DNA of 64,000 bases, from contig NC_092560.1 of the NCBI RefSeq assembly GCF_037038585.1, positions 63,306,049-63,370,048 of the forward strand, given 5' to 3'. Positions 47,515 through 59,696 of the stretch are shown here, in pieces. This DNA is from Patagioenas fasciata. Lineage: Eukaryota; Chordata; Aves; Columbiformes; Columbidae. Position 1 is the first letter of the stretch. Each line of letters opens with the position of its first letter. Made by a program: the position numbers and the translations under genes. The notes under the pieces were generated by a model that saw only the letters and a program-made list of their open reading frames with translations, was not told the DNA's origin and ran no database searches.

Positions 47515-50203
47515 CATGACAATGATGGGGGCCACATAAATTCCTAGATGGCCAGAGGCGTTTTCTTACCTGCCTTTTGCGGGGTGGAGGGGCAGCTAGG
47601 ATATCGATCACCAGCAAACAGCAGAGGTTCCTGTGTTCTTTGCCTGCCTTACTTCAGTGACTTGTAAACTAGCAGATATTAATTAGAATGAATGATATCT
47701 GGAGGTTCTGACCCTGAGAAGAATTCCCAGGGACTGTTTTTCATATGCACCAACAGATTTTTGCTGATCATCACTGTCACTCTTCCCTGGAAAGTTTGCA
47801 GTCCCTGAATTTGTGAGAGCCCCCCTGCTGTGTGTCTGTAAAGTCCTTGCACTTCCTGCAAGCGCCAGGGGCTCTCAGCAGGGACTTTTGCTACTTTACT
47901 GCTCTCTGCCTTTCCGTGCTGCAGCCTCTTGGAATCACCCCTCGTAGTGGGTTTCACTGCAAAGAGAAAGTGCCTAGACTAAAAATAACTCCTAACCCAT
48001 CGGTATGAATGTTGGTCAGGGTGTATGGTTTTGAAGGGCATGTGTCTCCCGACCTTTCCATGCACGGTCTGGAGCTGGCATTGGAGTGAGGTCAAAGACT
48101 GTTGCTACAACAGAAGCAACTTTCCCTTATCCCACAGGCAGGGAACTGCTGAGTTGTCAGCTGTTGAGTCCAAATTATGCCTTTTACCTCAGGGAGCACA
48201 AGTTATAAAAGCACGTGCCATGGAGACAAGGACAGCACTCCAGCAATTCCCTGCTCCTTGTGCCTCACTTCCTACCCTGCCAAAATTAAGACACACAGCA
48301 CAGCCTGCAGCAGAGAATGGGCAGCCTGTGTTACCAGCTTGGTGTTAGTGGAGTATTTGGGAGCATGACATCTTCCCCCCTTTCTTGGGCTGGGTGTTGT
48401 CAGGGAGTAGTGTCTCCTTTCTCACCTGTAAACCCAGCGATTTAGAGCCAGCTCCTGCAAAACTAAGAAGCACAGCCTTTCAGCCAGACTTGGTTTCCTG
48501 AAATTTCCTGAAGTCCTAAGTAGCTAAAGTAGCGCTTTCTTTGGCTTGCTTTTATGCTGCAGCATTTTCCTCACCAGCCAAAGAGTTTCACTGATATAGT
48601 AACATCGATGAGAGAATTATTGTGAGTTTTTGACTTTTGTGGGGGGATGTTTCTATATTGATGAACAATGTTATACCAGTGTTCTTTACCGGTATAGTTT
48701 ACTGCATTTTAATCATCAGTCAAAAGCACTTTCTTTTGGAACATACATATATTCCTAAAATAGAGGTATATGTTTTTGCTTGCTGCATACCTATAGCTGC
48801 ACTGGTAATAGTGTTGTAATATTGACTGAACTTTCACAGCTTTATATCAAAGTAGCCTGGTAATTTGTAGTGCATGATCATGACATTTAAATAAAGCAAT
48901 GTATTTGTATGATTTCTTTAGGTGATAGACACTGTCTGAAAAGTATGCTGGAATGCTTCTTATGCTTGCATAATTTTGTCATTATTGCACAAGCTGCTTG
49001 AAGGTATAATAAAATTACAAGTAATGGGTGGCTCAAGATGATTTACACTCTCAGTCTGGCTCAGAAATGGTCCATGTTTTCCTTCTGGTCCTCAACCATC
49101 CATCTAAGCTAGTTTTGCTCCTTGAATAAGTCAATTAGTTCCCTCCAAGAGGAAATGTAGGCTTGTTGACTAGTGAGCATGGTTAAATGGTTGTTTTGGA
49201 TGGTGTGGGTATGGCCTATGGCAAACTTGGCTAGCATGGTGAGCTGGCTTTGTGCCCTCAAATGCCCCCTGCATTATACCCTTGGGCATACCATACATTT
49301 CAGCCCAAAGCTTTAAAAACTATGTTCTCTTCATTTCAAGTACTGTGAACATAGAAGCACAGAAAAAGCTGTTTTGGAGCCAGATGGTGACATGGGCCAC
49401 TTGCTGCAAAGTGGTCGAATCCAGACTTGGGCATGTAGGTCCCAAACAGGGTGAAGTTCAGCCCATCTGCAGCATTTAGGTTGGGATGAAGATATCTCCA
49501 CATTGCAGTCCACCAGGGTGGTTTGAGCATCTCTGCTTTCTGTAACTTTACAACCTGCATTTCTAATTACTGTCATGTTTGAGAGTTCACAGCACATCCC
49601 ATTATATCTTGGAGACCCCAGAGGAGAAGGCGATTTGCACAAGTGGGAGATGAGACACAGCTCTGCCCAGCGTGGGGCTGTCTGGTGGTATCTGCCTTAG
49701 CCTGGCAGCCCTTCTCTGTTCCAAACAAGACTTACTTGGTCCCCCAGAAGCTCTTGTGCCAAGACAGCCATGCTCCTCGTCATGTGATGTAACCCTGTTT
49801 CTATAGCTGACCATGGATTTGCCCTTATCGAACTAGGTGATCTAATGGCCTCTCTTAACTATAAAATCAGTGAGGACAGAGCTTCAAAGTATCTTTCTCA
49901 AATAATTGATCTTAATATTACTGCAGGGCAAAAATGCCGCTTAAATCAAATGAACTTCAGAAGAAAATTATAGTGGTCAGTATTATAGGTGGGGCTTCTG
50001 CAGACTCTGAAGCTCAAAGGTCAATTTAAGTTATAAGTATTCCAACTACAGCTAATTTTTACAATATTTCGTTATTTGGATCAAGTTCAGCACTTGTGGC
50101 AAAAGAGATGTTTGACCTCTGAGGTTTTACAGCTCACTCTGAAGCTAAAACCAAGACGATAAGCTTTTAATCTTTAATCCTAGGCAGAGAGAGGGGGAGA
50201 GAG
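47515..50203 (+). other. Probable intron; nothing recognised
   Basis: AT-rich to intermediate GC. The longer open frames (48025-48348 +, 49331-49642 -, 47679-47957 -) have no recognisable domain and no paired splice signals that I can defend. Confidence 0.45.
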
Positions 50204-50253
50204 GAAAAACAAAAACAAAACAAAAAAAGCCCAAAACAAAAACAAACAAACAA
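50204..50253 (+). repeat. (CAAA)n/(CAAAA)n A-rich repeat
   Basis: A-runs of 3-7 bases separated by single C (and one GCCC), ending (CAAA)3. The long reverse-strand Phe/Leu/Cys-rich part of the open frame at 50167-50484 comes from this stretch. Confidence 0.9.
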
Positions 50254-52605
50254 GCTGAAAACAACCCCCCAAATGTGATGTATTTCTGTCATAGACGTCA
50301 GTGTTGTCTTATGTGCGACAAGCACTAAAGTACTGTGTGTATGAGGTGAACATAAATGTCGAACTCTTCTGCTTTTGCTACATTTTCTGCTGTTCTGAGG
50401 ATAATAATATCTGTTCCCTAGAGTCCACCTGTTCCTCTTCCTTTTCCCTTCCTTCCCCATGGTCCATACTCTTCCAAAGGTCATGGCTATGAGAAATCTT
50501 TAGTGCACAGGTCTCCAGGCACATAACTCATAATTCATCTGCTCGAACAGCATTGTCATGATTCCCAATATAGAAAAGCATCTCCTCCAAATTAAATGCA
50601 ATTTGTCTGTTTCTTTTTCAAAATGTTAGGAAATTTTTGAAAGAAGATATTTTTGACCAAATGTTGCCTCATGTTTCAAATGACTGGATCAGTCTGGATG
50701 TAAATCCAGCAAGACAAATGGCCCTTCTTTTAAAACCTACCTCAAAATCTGTAGTTTATCCCATGTATATTGTCTTCTTTCACCATTAAAATGTGTATTA
50801 ATGTGAGATCTGTGCAAGACTTTTGTCAATCTAGACTGACATTGGTGTAATGTGAACCCAGGACTTTAATCTAGGTAGACTTGTATTGAGCCCACATTTA
50901 GAACTTTTTTAGGAATGCATCCAGTCTTATTTTTTACTTCGATCTGTTCACCCCATTCTTGAAGAGCTTTACCAGTACTTAATTAGTTTTTCTTTTCACA
51001 ATATGCACTTTTCAGTGGAGGTCTACTAAATGGTATTGACTCGTGTATCTCGTATATTTTGCGTTATATTCAAATCCTTTTTCTGTGTAGGTAATTGAGA
51101 ACTGTGATCAAGTAACCTTATTGAACTAAATGGTTGCATTGTTTTAGGCTTTGCATCAAAAGATGATCTCTCAGACTCAAACTGCTCTAAGTAATCGCTT
51201 AGTTCTGTGTATAAATCGACTTTGTACTGGATTAAACCATTTCCACTGCTAATGAATAGCTAGATTTCTCTTGTACTGTTTGATCAATAGCTTTTGTGAG
51301 GTAGCCTTACCCGTGCAGAATAAGTTGTGAGGACTCTTATTTTCAGTGTCTTTCATGTATTTATTTACTTGAACTGTGGGAACTGAAACTTTGAATATTT
51401 CCAGTTGCTTTCCCATATTTCAACTAATGAGTGGTGCAGCTGGCATTAGTATGAGAAGAATGTATCATTGAAAACATTAGATTCTTGTATATTATCCTTT
51501 TGCCCTGCTGTATGCATGCTTGCTAATCAGTAGGTAACCCTGGGCTGGAGTTGGGACAGTGATTGCTGCAGAGAAATTGCAGCAAGCACTCAACATTACA
51601 ACAGCTGCCTGTAGAATTATGCCATTAATAGGTTTTCAGAAAAATAGCCTTGATTTTCTTCTCTATATACTTAAACAAGGAAAGTATGTTTTTAATTTCA
51701 CATGTTTTCTGAGCAATCCTCCAGTGTAGCATTCTTCCTGATGGATTATATATGAATCTTTTAACTTCAGGTACCTAATGTGATTGCCCAGTTCTGCATT
51801 TGGCTCTACCATACTGAAGGCTAAGGAGCGAGCCTGACACAGGCTCCTGGAGCTGGGGTTCTGCCAACCCAACAGTGCAAATGTGAGTTTATGCATACCT
51901 TTATTCATAAAATAGGATTAGTCATATTTAGGTGTTTGCAAATTTAAGAGCAGTATGTGTATATATGTGGTTACTGAGGCTTATTATCTTTCATAAATCA
52001 ACAGTCACGAGCAGCACTCCACAGCTTTGGAATACCTTCTTGTCAGAAGGCACAGGTGATCTTATGAAGTATTGAGGGGCATCTTTCATGGGACTTGAGA
52101 TACAAGATGAACAAGATGCTGCAACCTAAACTCAGATATTTGATTAACTGATCACTTTAATAAGAATTTAACAGGTATTGATGATAATCACCTTCAGTTG
52201 ATCTTTTTAAGTATGTGCATTTGTTTTTACCATCTTTAATTATACTTAATAGGTTTTGGTTTGGTTTTTATTTTCTTATTTTGAAAAAAATAGACTTGTC
52301 ACTTGCATTCTTAATATGTGTATCTTCCTTGGATTTTTTTCATGTCTTCTTTTACAGCTTAAAAAGACTTTCTGCAGATAGTATTCTAAAGTCAAATATT
52401 TATGTCCCTGAGGCATATGCATTAGCATCTAAATATGTTCTGCAAATATGATCCTTGTACAGATCCAGTGTATAGCTCTTTAATATGGAAAACTGGGAAA
52501 AGCAGAGTATTCTCCAAAGATGTTTGAGGTGGTGTTATTTTTAAATGCTATGTTCTAGTGACTTGCCTTGTGGTGAGATAGGTTGACACAAGCTTTTGTA
52601 GATGA
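50254..52605 (+). other. Probable intron, T-rich; nothing recognised
   Basis: The + strand is T-rich, as is common in long transcribed introns. No exon, RNA gene or transposon recognised. Confidence 0.45.
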
Positions 52606-52641
52606 GGATTTCACACACATACGCACACACATACACATACA
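52606..52641 (+). repeat. Short imperfect (CA)n microsatellite
   Basis: CACACACATACGCACACACATACACATACA, a short CA repeat interrupted by TA and CG. Confidence 0.85.
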
Positions 52642-55600
52642 AAAGATGTTTACATTAGAGGTTTTGCAGATCTCTGGATTTAGACAGGTAAACTTATAAG
52701 AACATGCTTGACCTTGTGAGTCATGCACTGTGTATCTGGATGGACCTGATTAGATGCATAAAGAACAGAAATTTTCCTAAGGAATATATTACTGGAAAAG
52801 ATGCAAAACGAACTGAAGCAGAACATGCTACTCATATAAGTACACTGAAAGCTCAGCTGTCCAATTAACTCTCTTATCTCTGCAGTTAGGTTTCCCCTCA
52901 CCATGGCCTTCTCCCGGCCTGCCTGGGCACCTCAATCTGCAGCTACCAGAGAGACCACTGAGAATTGTCACACGTCTCTTGTTCACACAGTCGAACTTGC
53001 TCAGCACTTTGGAAACAATAGCTGCTTCATTGCTGAGTCGTGAAACAAAAAGTTAAACATATCAGCAGCAATGCATGAAAAATATGATGAACAGCCTTCT
53101 GTGGGAAGAGATTTTTCCATGCCAGTGTGTAGCTATACAGGATTTATTGGTGGTAGAAACTAGTAAGAAATCCTTCTTTTGTACATCATCTGCCAGAGCA
53201 ATACTGTGAGAAGTGAACCGTGAGATTTACTAATAATAGCAGGAAGGAAGAGCCCTGTTAAACAGAGATAGCAAAGTTGGAATGACTTGTGTGTGTAAAT
53301 TCCAAGGTTATTTTTCCCCGTCCACAGCCTTTTTTGTAGTCACCCTTGAGAAGAGAAAGCGAAAAAATAAAAGGGACCTTCAGGAGAAGGATCTTGCTTT
53401 CAAGAGAGCATTGAGGAGAAGAGGCAGATGCAAGTTACAAATGATGTAGTGTTGGTCATGTGAAAATGATGCAAAGATGTGAGATGAAGTGCAGTTGTGG
53501 CTTTGAAAATTTCTGTGTTGTGTTCTTATTCTAAGTGTGAATCATGTCAGGAGAGACTTATAGAACTGACTCACTGTATGTCCTATTAGTAGCAGTCTGA
53601 ATTTTCAATGAGCTGCTTTCAGTTTTAAATGAGGTGAGGCATTGTTAGCCATACAGGCACTGCTGTCTCAGCACTTGCTGATGGATTATTTACAGGGAGT
53701 CAATTCACTGCTTTTGCTAAGTTCTAAAAGGAATGACAGAAAAGCATTGCTTTATTTCACGGCAATAAAAATGATGCATATGGGTACTAGCCATCTTACA
53801 TATTTTAAAATGTTCAGCTCTTCATTGCTTTTCTCCTTTTTCTGAGAATTTTAATGGCACAAAGTATGGTCAAGTGTTTTATCCCCCTGCAAAGTACTTC
53901 ATAGCAGTATTTTCCATTCTGAGACCCTCCATTAAACAGTTGAAGAGCTGCTAGCTTATTTACATCATGCAAAATCAAGAAATATTCTAAGATCCAACCA
54001 ACAGACAAGATGGAAACTTCTCATTTTAACTATTATGAGCAAATTCAGGATTTTTTTAGTATCTTTTTCACTCTCATGGGCTGAGATCTCAGTCTGTTTG
54101 AACCAGATTTGAAGTCATTTAGCAGAACCTGAAAACAAAATTTTAACTTTTCTATATAATTTGTTTTATAACAATGTTCTTCCTAAACTGAGTATTCAGC
54201 CCCAGCTATTTGAAATTGAAAAGCAGGTGTTAATTTGATTGTAAGACAACTACATCTTGTGCCTTTGGCAGTGCAGTCAGTGATTTCAGTTAGGGCAGTG
54301 CAGTTAAGGAAGTGCTACCTGCTCATAATGCTGGGGATAACATGGAGGAGTACACTAGAACTAGGCTGTTGAGGCTGTCTCTATTTTGGGGGTGTGAAAG
54401 TCTATGAGAGGGGTGGAAAGGATAACATGAATGAATCAGTTCATGTTGGGCCACTGAGTTGCTAGCTCTGCTGCTATGAGAAAGGATCCACAACTGTACC
54501 ATAAGTCCCTTGCAGGGACCTGGAGGCCTTTGTGAAAGGAGCAGAGTGGACAAAGGGGAGCAGTATTAGCTTCAAACAGCTGGATTAGGTCTGCCTGTAT
54601 GTCTTTTGGGTCCATGGCTCCCATGAAGTCTGTGATCAGCAAGAGAATGAGATGGTGCCAATACCATGAGCAGGTATGCATGTGGGAGAGTGAGTCTCAG
54701 TTTCCAGTAGCTGTGCCCGTGTACATGCATGCACAAGTGCAAGAGTTAATATTTATTCTTCATATCCTGGCAATGGTCTCTCTTGGGTCCACGAAAGTTA
54801 ATTAGGAAAGAGACTAGCTCTGATGCATATCAGCTGTAGAAGACAATATTTCTGTTTCTTAGGATTAATTCCTATGCTTTGCCTCCTTAAAAGGAGGATA
54901 TGCATGTATGTGCATACATGAAAGGCTGGAGGGGAATAATGTACAATAAAAATTGTACTAAAACAATATGTGAAAGAAATAAATGCCAACTGCTATGTAA
55001 TTGTGCATGGACAGACTTGTTCTGATAATTTCATACTATATTGTAGACCTTCCTTCTTTGGAGAAGTTGGAAAGGGATGGCAACACATGAGCATTCTCTT
55101 GGGAATGGAGCAGAGAAAAAAGCATTTGCTCATCGCAGTGGAAGTGTAGCCTATTCATGATAACATGCCGCAGTATGTCTTCATGTGACATGTCTGGTTC
55201 TTACTAAGAGTGGAAATACAGCTTTTAAAGGCTCAAGAAAGATTAATGCAATAATAGTTTATCAGAAAATATAGATCTGTAGTTTCAGGAACTGCCCATT
55301 CCCTCGATTACTAAAAAATCAATTTATTTCTCGTAAGTGACTTTCATTCCTTACATTCACTCTAAAAGGAAATTGCATAACTGTTGCTAGTTATTCTCAA
55401 TATATTATTTAATGTGAAAGCCACATTTCAGTATTTGATCTATTTATATGTTGTTTGTACACATGAAGACAGACTTTCTTTGGACTTGGTTCATTGTACC
55501 TTAAAAATAATTTGAATACCACAGGTTTTATTGTAAACAATGAAGGATTCCAACCCTCAGGTCATTGCCGGTTGTTTAAAAAAGCACACTTGGAATTGCT

Positions 55601-58600
55601 TCAGTGATTATCAGTGTTCTCTTATAAAACTAAATAGGCTTTTCCTGTGATGGAAAGAAGATTAAAGGTCACATAGTTCAAAATAAGTTTTTGGACATTG
55701 CCAGATTAAGGAAAATAAACTCTTTCATTAATAAGGTCAACTTCTTTAATGTTTATTAGTTTGTAAGGACATATGAGCAGAAGAGAACTGGCAGGGACAG
55801 AATTATGTAGATAATATTACTTTTCTGAGGAAGAACGATTTCTTTCTGCAGCCCTTTTGGTAAAGTCTGAGTGATGTAGTCAAGCCTTTGAACCTCACGT
55901 TGAGGTTCACACAGTTGACAATGTGGGCAAATGATGTTTTCCTCTGAAGATATGCTTCCTTGGGAACTACACAGAGACTGACAGTACCCCCTAAAAATGA
56001 AATGTACTTTGGAATATTTGGTTTGTGTTTTATTTCAGTTATGCGTCAGTAACATTCAGCAAGCACTGAAGAAGTGGGAGACCTCTTTGTAATTTCATTT
56101 GATTCTAGGTTTATGGACTGCAAAAAATGTGGTTATGTTTGTTTCTATGATTTGTACCTGTATTAAGTATTGAAAAGGCATAGTGTTTAGCCGCAGAATT
56201 CATGATGCAGTGTTTTTTATAAATGCAAAGTAGTTGGAGTCGTGTGTCTTTGCTCAGTGTACTTGTTCCATACTACACTGTGAAGTGCTAGAGTTCAAGG
56301 AAGTGTGTCAACCATGAGGTCACCAAATTCAAGCATATCAGGAAATGTGGGTAGTTGTATCAGATTTACGCAAGTACATAAGTTTAATCCTTTGTCTTAC
56401 GCAGTATTAATTTGCCAGTTGTAGTAAGTATCAAGAAAATTTTTGAATGGGTTAAAATACTAGTGTGTAAATGGCTCTGAGCCGTTTCCTTCCCCTGCAC
56501 AGCACAATAGCCTAAACTTCTCTTTTGGCTGGTAGTGTCCCTTAACCTTCACCCCTTTGCTTTTTCCTTTGTTCAGATGATTAGGTGTTTTCCATCTGTA
56601 CCTCTACGGGAGAAGATTCTGTGCTTGTTAATTTGCCCTGACTTCCTAAGGATGTCGGTTTTATCTGATAACACTTTGTCTGTCCTCTTACCCCCAGAAT
56701 AACCTTTGAACATGCTGCCCAGGTTTAGTTCACTCAGAATGAGGAGGCGGCATCCAACATACTGTGTCCTTTCAAGCTGGATGAAACTCTGCAGCTGGAT
56801 AGAGAGACCCCACTGAGGAAATAGCTGCACAGTGAAGTCAACCTTTACTCAACTGCAATCCAGGCCTCTCTAGCGTGCCTTCTCTGATGTCTAATAAGGC
56901 TTAGGGAGTAATCTGTAATAGCATTTGCCTAATATGTAACAATAATAAATTGTGAACAGGCTTGCAGATATTCCAAAACATATTTAATCTGGTTTTGGTA
57001 GTAGTAGGATTCACTATGTTTCTCAGAATAGTTTGTTTTCTCTTGTTACCATCTGGACAGCAGTACTATGTTCCTAGTAGTGATGGATGTGCTTGTATCT
57101 AACCACATGCTTGGTGGCTAATTGATATGGGCAAGGACTTCCAGACTCGGGAGTTAGACACTCAATTTTCTTTTGTCAGTGTCTTTGTTCTTCCAAAAAT
57201 CTCACGCTAGGAACATCAGATGCAATGACCATGTTGTACCCTGAGCAATGTGTGGCAAATGACTCCAGTAGGACTAACAATTTCCAAATTTGCGTATGAT
57301 TTAAATGGAAACAGGCAGAATTCAGTGAAAACAAAAGGCAAAGTGTGCAAAATGCATATTTAGCTTGGAAAAACAAACAAACTAACTAACAACAAAAGTA
57401 ATCTGATAAGTTCAATTTTAATTGTGGTAAAAATTAATCATCAATTCCTACAGCATCTCTGCTTCATTCTGCCCTTTCAGTCCACTGCTCTGCCTGACTG
57501 CTCTGCCTCTTCAGTATCACTGTGCCTCTTTTTTATCTCCAGCCCAGCTGTCCCAGCAGGGATATTCTTCCCAATTCTCTCTATAAACCACCTGACTTGT
57601 TCTTGTTTGATGGGTTGTTTTTTTGTTTGACATGAGTAACCTGAAGGAATCTTCCATTGTGCTTTCCAAATCCTTCTCAAAAATGATTCCGTTGCTATGA
57701 TTAAACTAATTGACATCTACTTCTTCTCTATGAGGGGATACCTAGGGGTCTCAGTTTCTTTCTGTGTGTGTATGTGTATTGTGCTCTCTAACAGGGACAG
57801 AATGCTTTCGTAATATCACCCTTGAATGACTTCAAACCTTTCTGATCCCTGTCCTGTCTGTAGTCTTCATCCATCACCCTCCCGAAGTCAAGAAATCCCA
57901 TGCAAAGAGATTTCTCTGATCTCTTTGCCAGGTGAGGGTGCTTCTCACGCTCATCTCTACCTGGAAGTATCCACCAGCTTTCTCAGTCTGCAGCTTGATT
58001 ATTTACATTTCCATAATGTTTAACAGTCCTGGGATTAGAAGAAAGGAAGAAATGGAAATACTGGAAACCAGTTGCAGCTGCATATTGGCCTTAGACTCTG
58101 AGCCAGGTGAAATATTTACTCCAGCTAGGGTGCACCTTTACTGTCGTTGGTAACACTTCTGGCGAAAATGGTTGCCTTTGTAAATGGCGCTTGTGACCAG
58201 GAACTTTGAAACTGAATTTGTGAAAGTGTCGATCCTTGTGCTGAGCTTGTGTGTTGTGTCCTGACATCTCACTTCACCTTGCAGAGGAGAAGCAGGCTGA
58301 GGTGGCTGCCAGGTAACTGTGGTGGCTTCCCAGCATCTCAGGTGCTGCTGTTTGGCAGCTAGAGGAAGCAGTGAGGAGGGAATGTTTCTCCTGGTGCTGA
58401 ACAGGAAAAAAATAAAACAAAACAAAATTTGTCTCGAAGGACTGAAATTTTGGCCTTGTGCACCCCTGCACATTCACTATATGATGTCTTGACACCTTGT
58501 ATTTGTTTCCTTTTCCTCCGCGGCAGATTAGGAGAGTGCAGATAGGCAACTTGAATTATTTTATCAGCTTCCGGAAAGAGAAATAGCAGATTCTTAAATT

Positions 58601-59649
58601 AATTCCTCAGAACCGGGGAAAGCCAGATTCCCAAATGGGATTCAGCCTTCATTTATAAACGAGTTTTAGTGATTCATGTCCTGTGAATCTTTTATAACGT
58701 GGAATGTTGCCATGTTATAAAACAGAGAGGGAAAGCCTGAATTTAGGTTACCAAAGAGAGATTTTTGTCTCAACTTTGGAAATTTTTTTGAGGAGGTGGA
58801 AGAATGTACTGTATTGAAAAATGGCCAAACCCCCTCAAATGAATCTTATTAATTCTACTTTCATTTCTTTTTATTACTCAGTTAGCTTTAAAGTCAAAGA
58901 CTGAAGGCTATGGGATCAGCAAAGCTGTTCGAAAGAAAGCCAGTTCATCTTCTGTTTCTGTGTTTGTTGTCTTTACTGTCAGCTGTATTGGCATTTTGCT
59001 TGGTTTCCCAGAAATATGTACTTCTGGCATGGTCTTTCAGATAGGGGATTTTTTTGGAAGCTTTCTGTTGGCAATAGTAGGATATGGCAATGTGATATAT
59101 TCATTTTTATCTGGATATAGGCGTGTTTGCTTTCACTTTGAGGGTTAAGTTTGTATCTTTGGGCAGAGACAAGTAAAATGAGCGTTTTCCACCTGCTAGG
59201 CAGCATAATTTTTCTTCCAACAATAAGGTTTTGATCTAGGCACATGCTTAGCACCTGCTTTTCTGACTGGCTGTATTTGGCATGATGGCTGTTCATTATT
59301 GCAAAAAATAGAGCCTGCTGTCAGTCTCTAGAATTTTTTGGTGGTGTGCTTTGGTGTCATTTCCTTGAGCCCTTTTATTGTTCTATTTGCTGGTAAATTA
59401 TTATGACTATACCCTTAACTGTGGAGAAACAAACAAGTTGTAACTTGAGAAAATTTGTCAACAAACAGATTTCTTCTATTATGATTAATACATACGTTTT
59501 TACTGGTTTCATGCTTTCATTTGGTATTCTCCACTTCCAGTTTCCCCAAACATTTTGTATAAGCTGCCTTTTCAACCATTTCTTTTCTGGTATCAGCTTG
59601 TGGAGCACACACACACAAAAAAAGTGGCCACTGATCCTCAATTCATAGA
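52642..59649 (+). other. Probable intron; nothing recognised
   Basis: AT-rich, with an 18-bp near-palindrome at 54903-54920 and a local 'CTGCTCTGCCT' direct repeat near 57485. No coding exon, RNA gene or CR1 copy recognised. The absence of recognisable CR1 over more than 40 kb to the right of 21.2 kb is notable but not unusual for birds. Confidence 0.45.
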
Positions 59650-59696
59650 TTATTAATTAATTAACTACTTAATTAATTAGTTAATTAATTAATTAA
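59650..59696 (+). repeat. (TTAA)n/(ATTA)n simple repeat
   Basis: Tandem TTAA/ATTA units in three blocks broken by CTAC and GTTA, largely self-complementary. It contains many TAATTA words, the core site of homeodomain proteins, but that is a by-product of the repeat unit. Confidence 0.9.

Noticed and set aside
49407-49445. tRNA-like 'gtcgaatcc' motif
   Set aside because: Lacks the full T-loop GTTCGAATCC context, the A-box and a foldable cloverleaf.
59650-59696. Cluster of homeodomain TAATTA sites
   Set aside because: They arise automatically from the TTAA/ATTA repeat unit.
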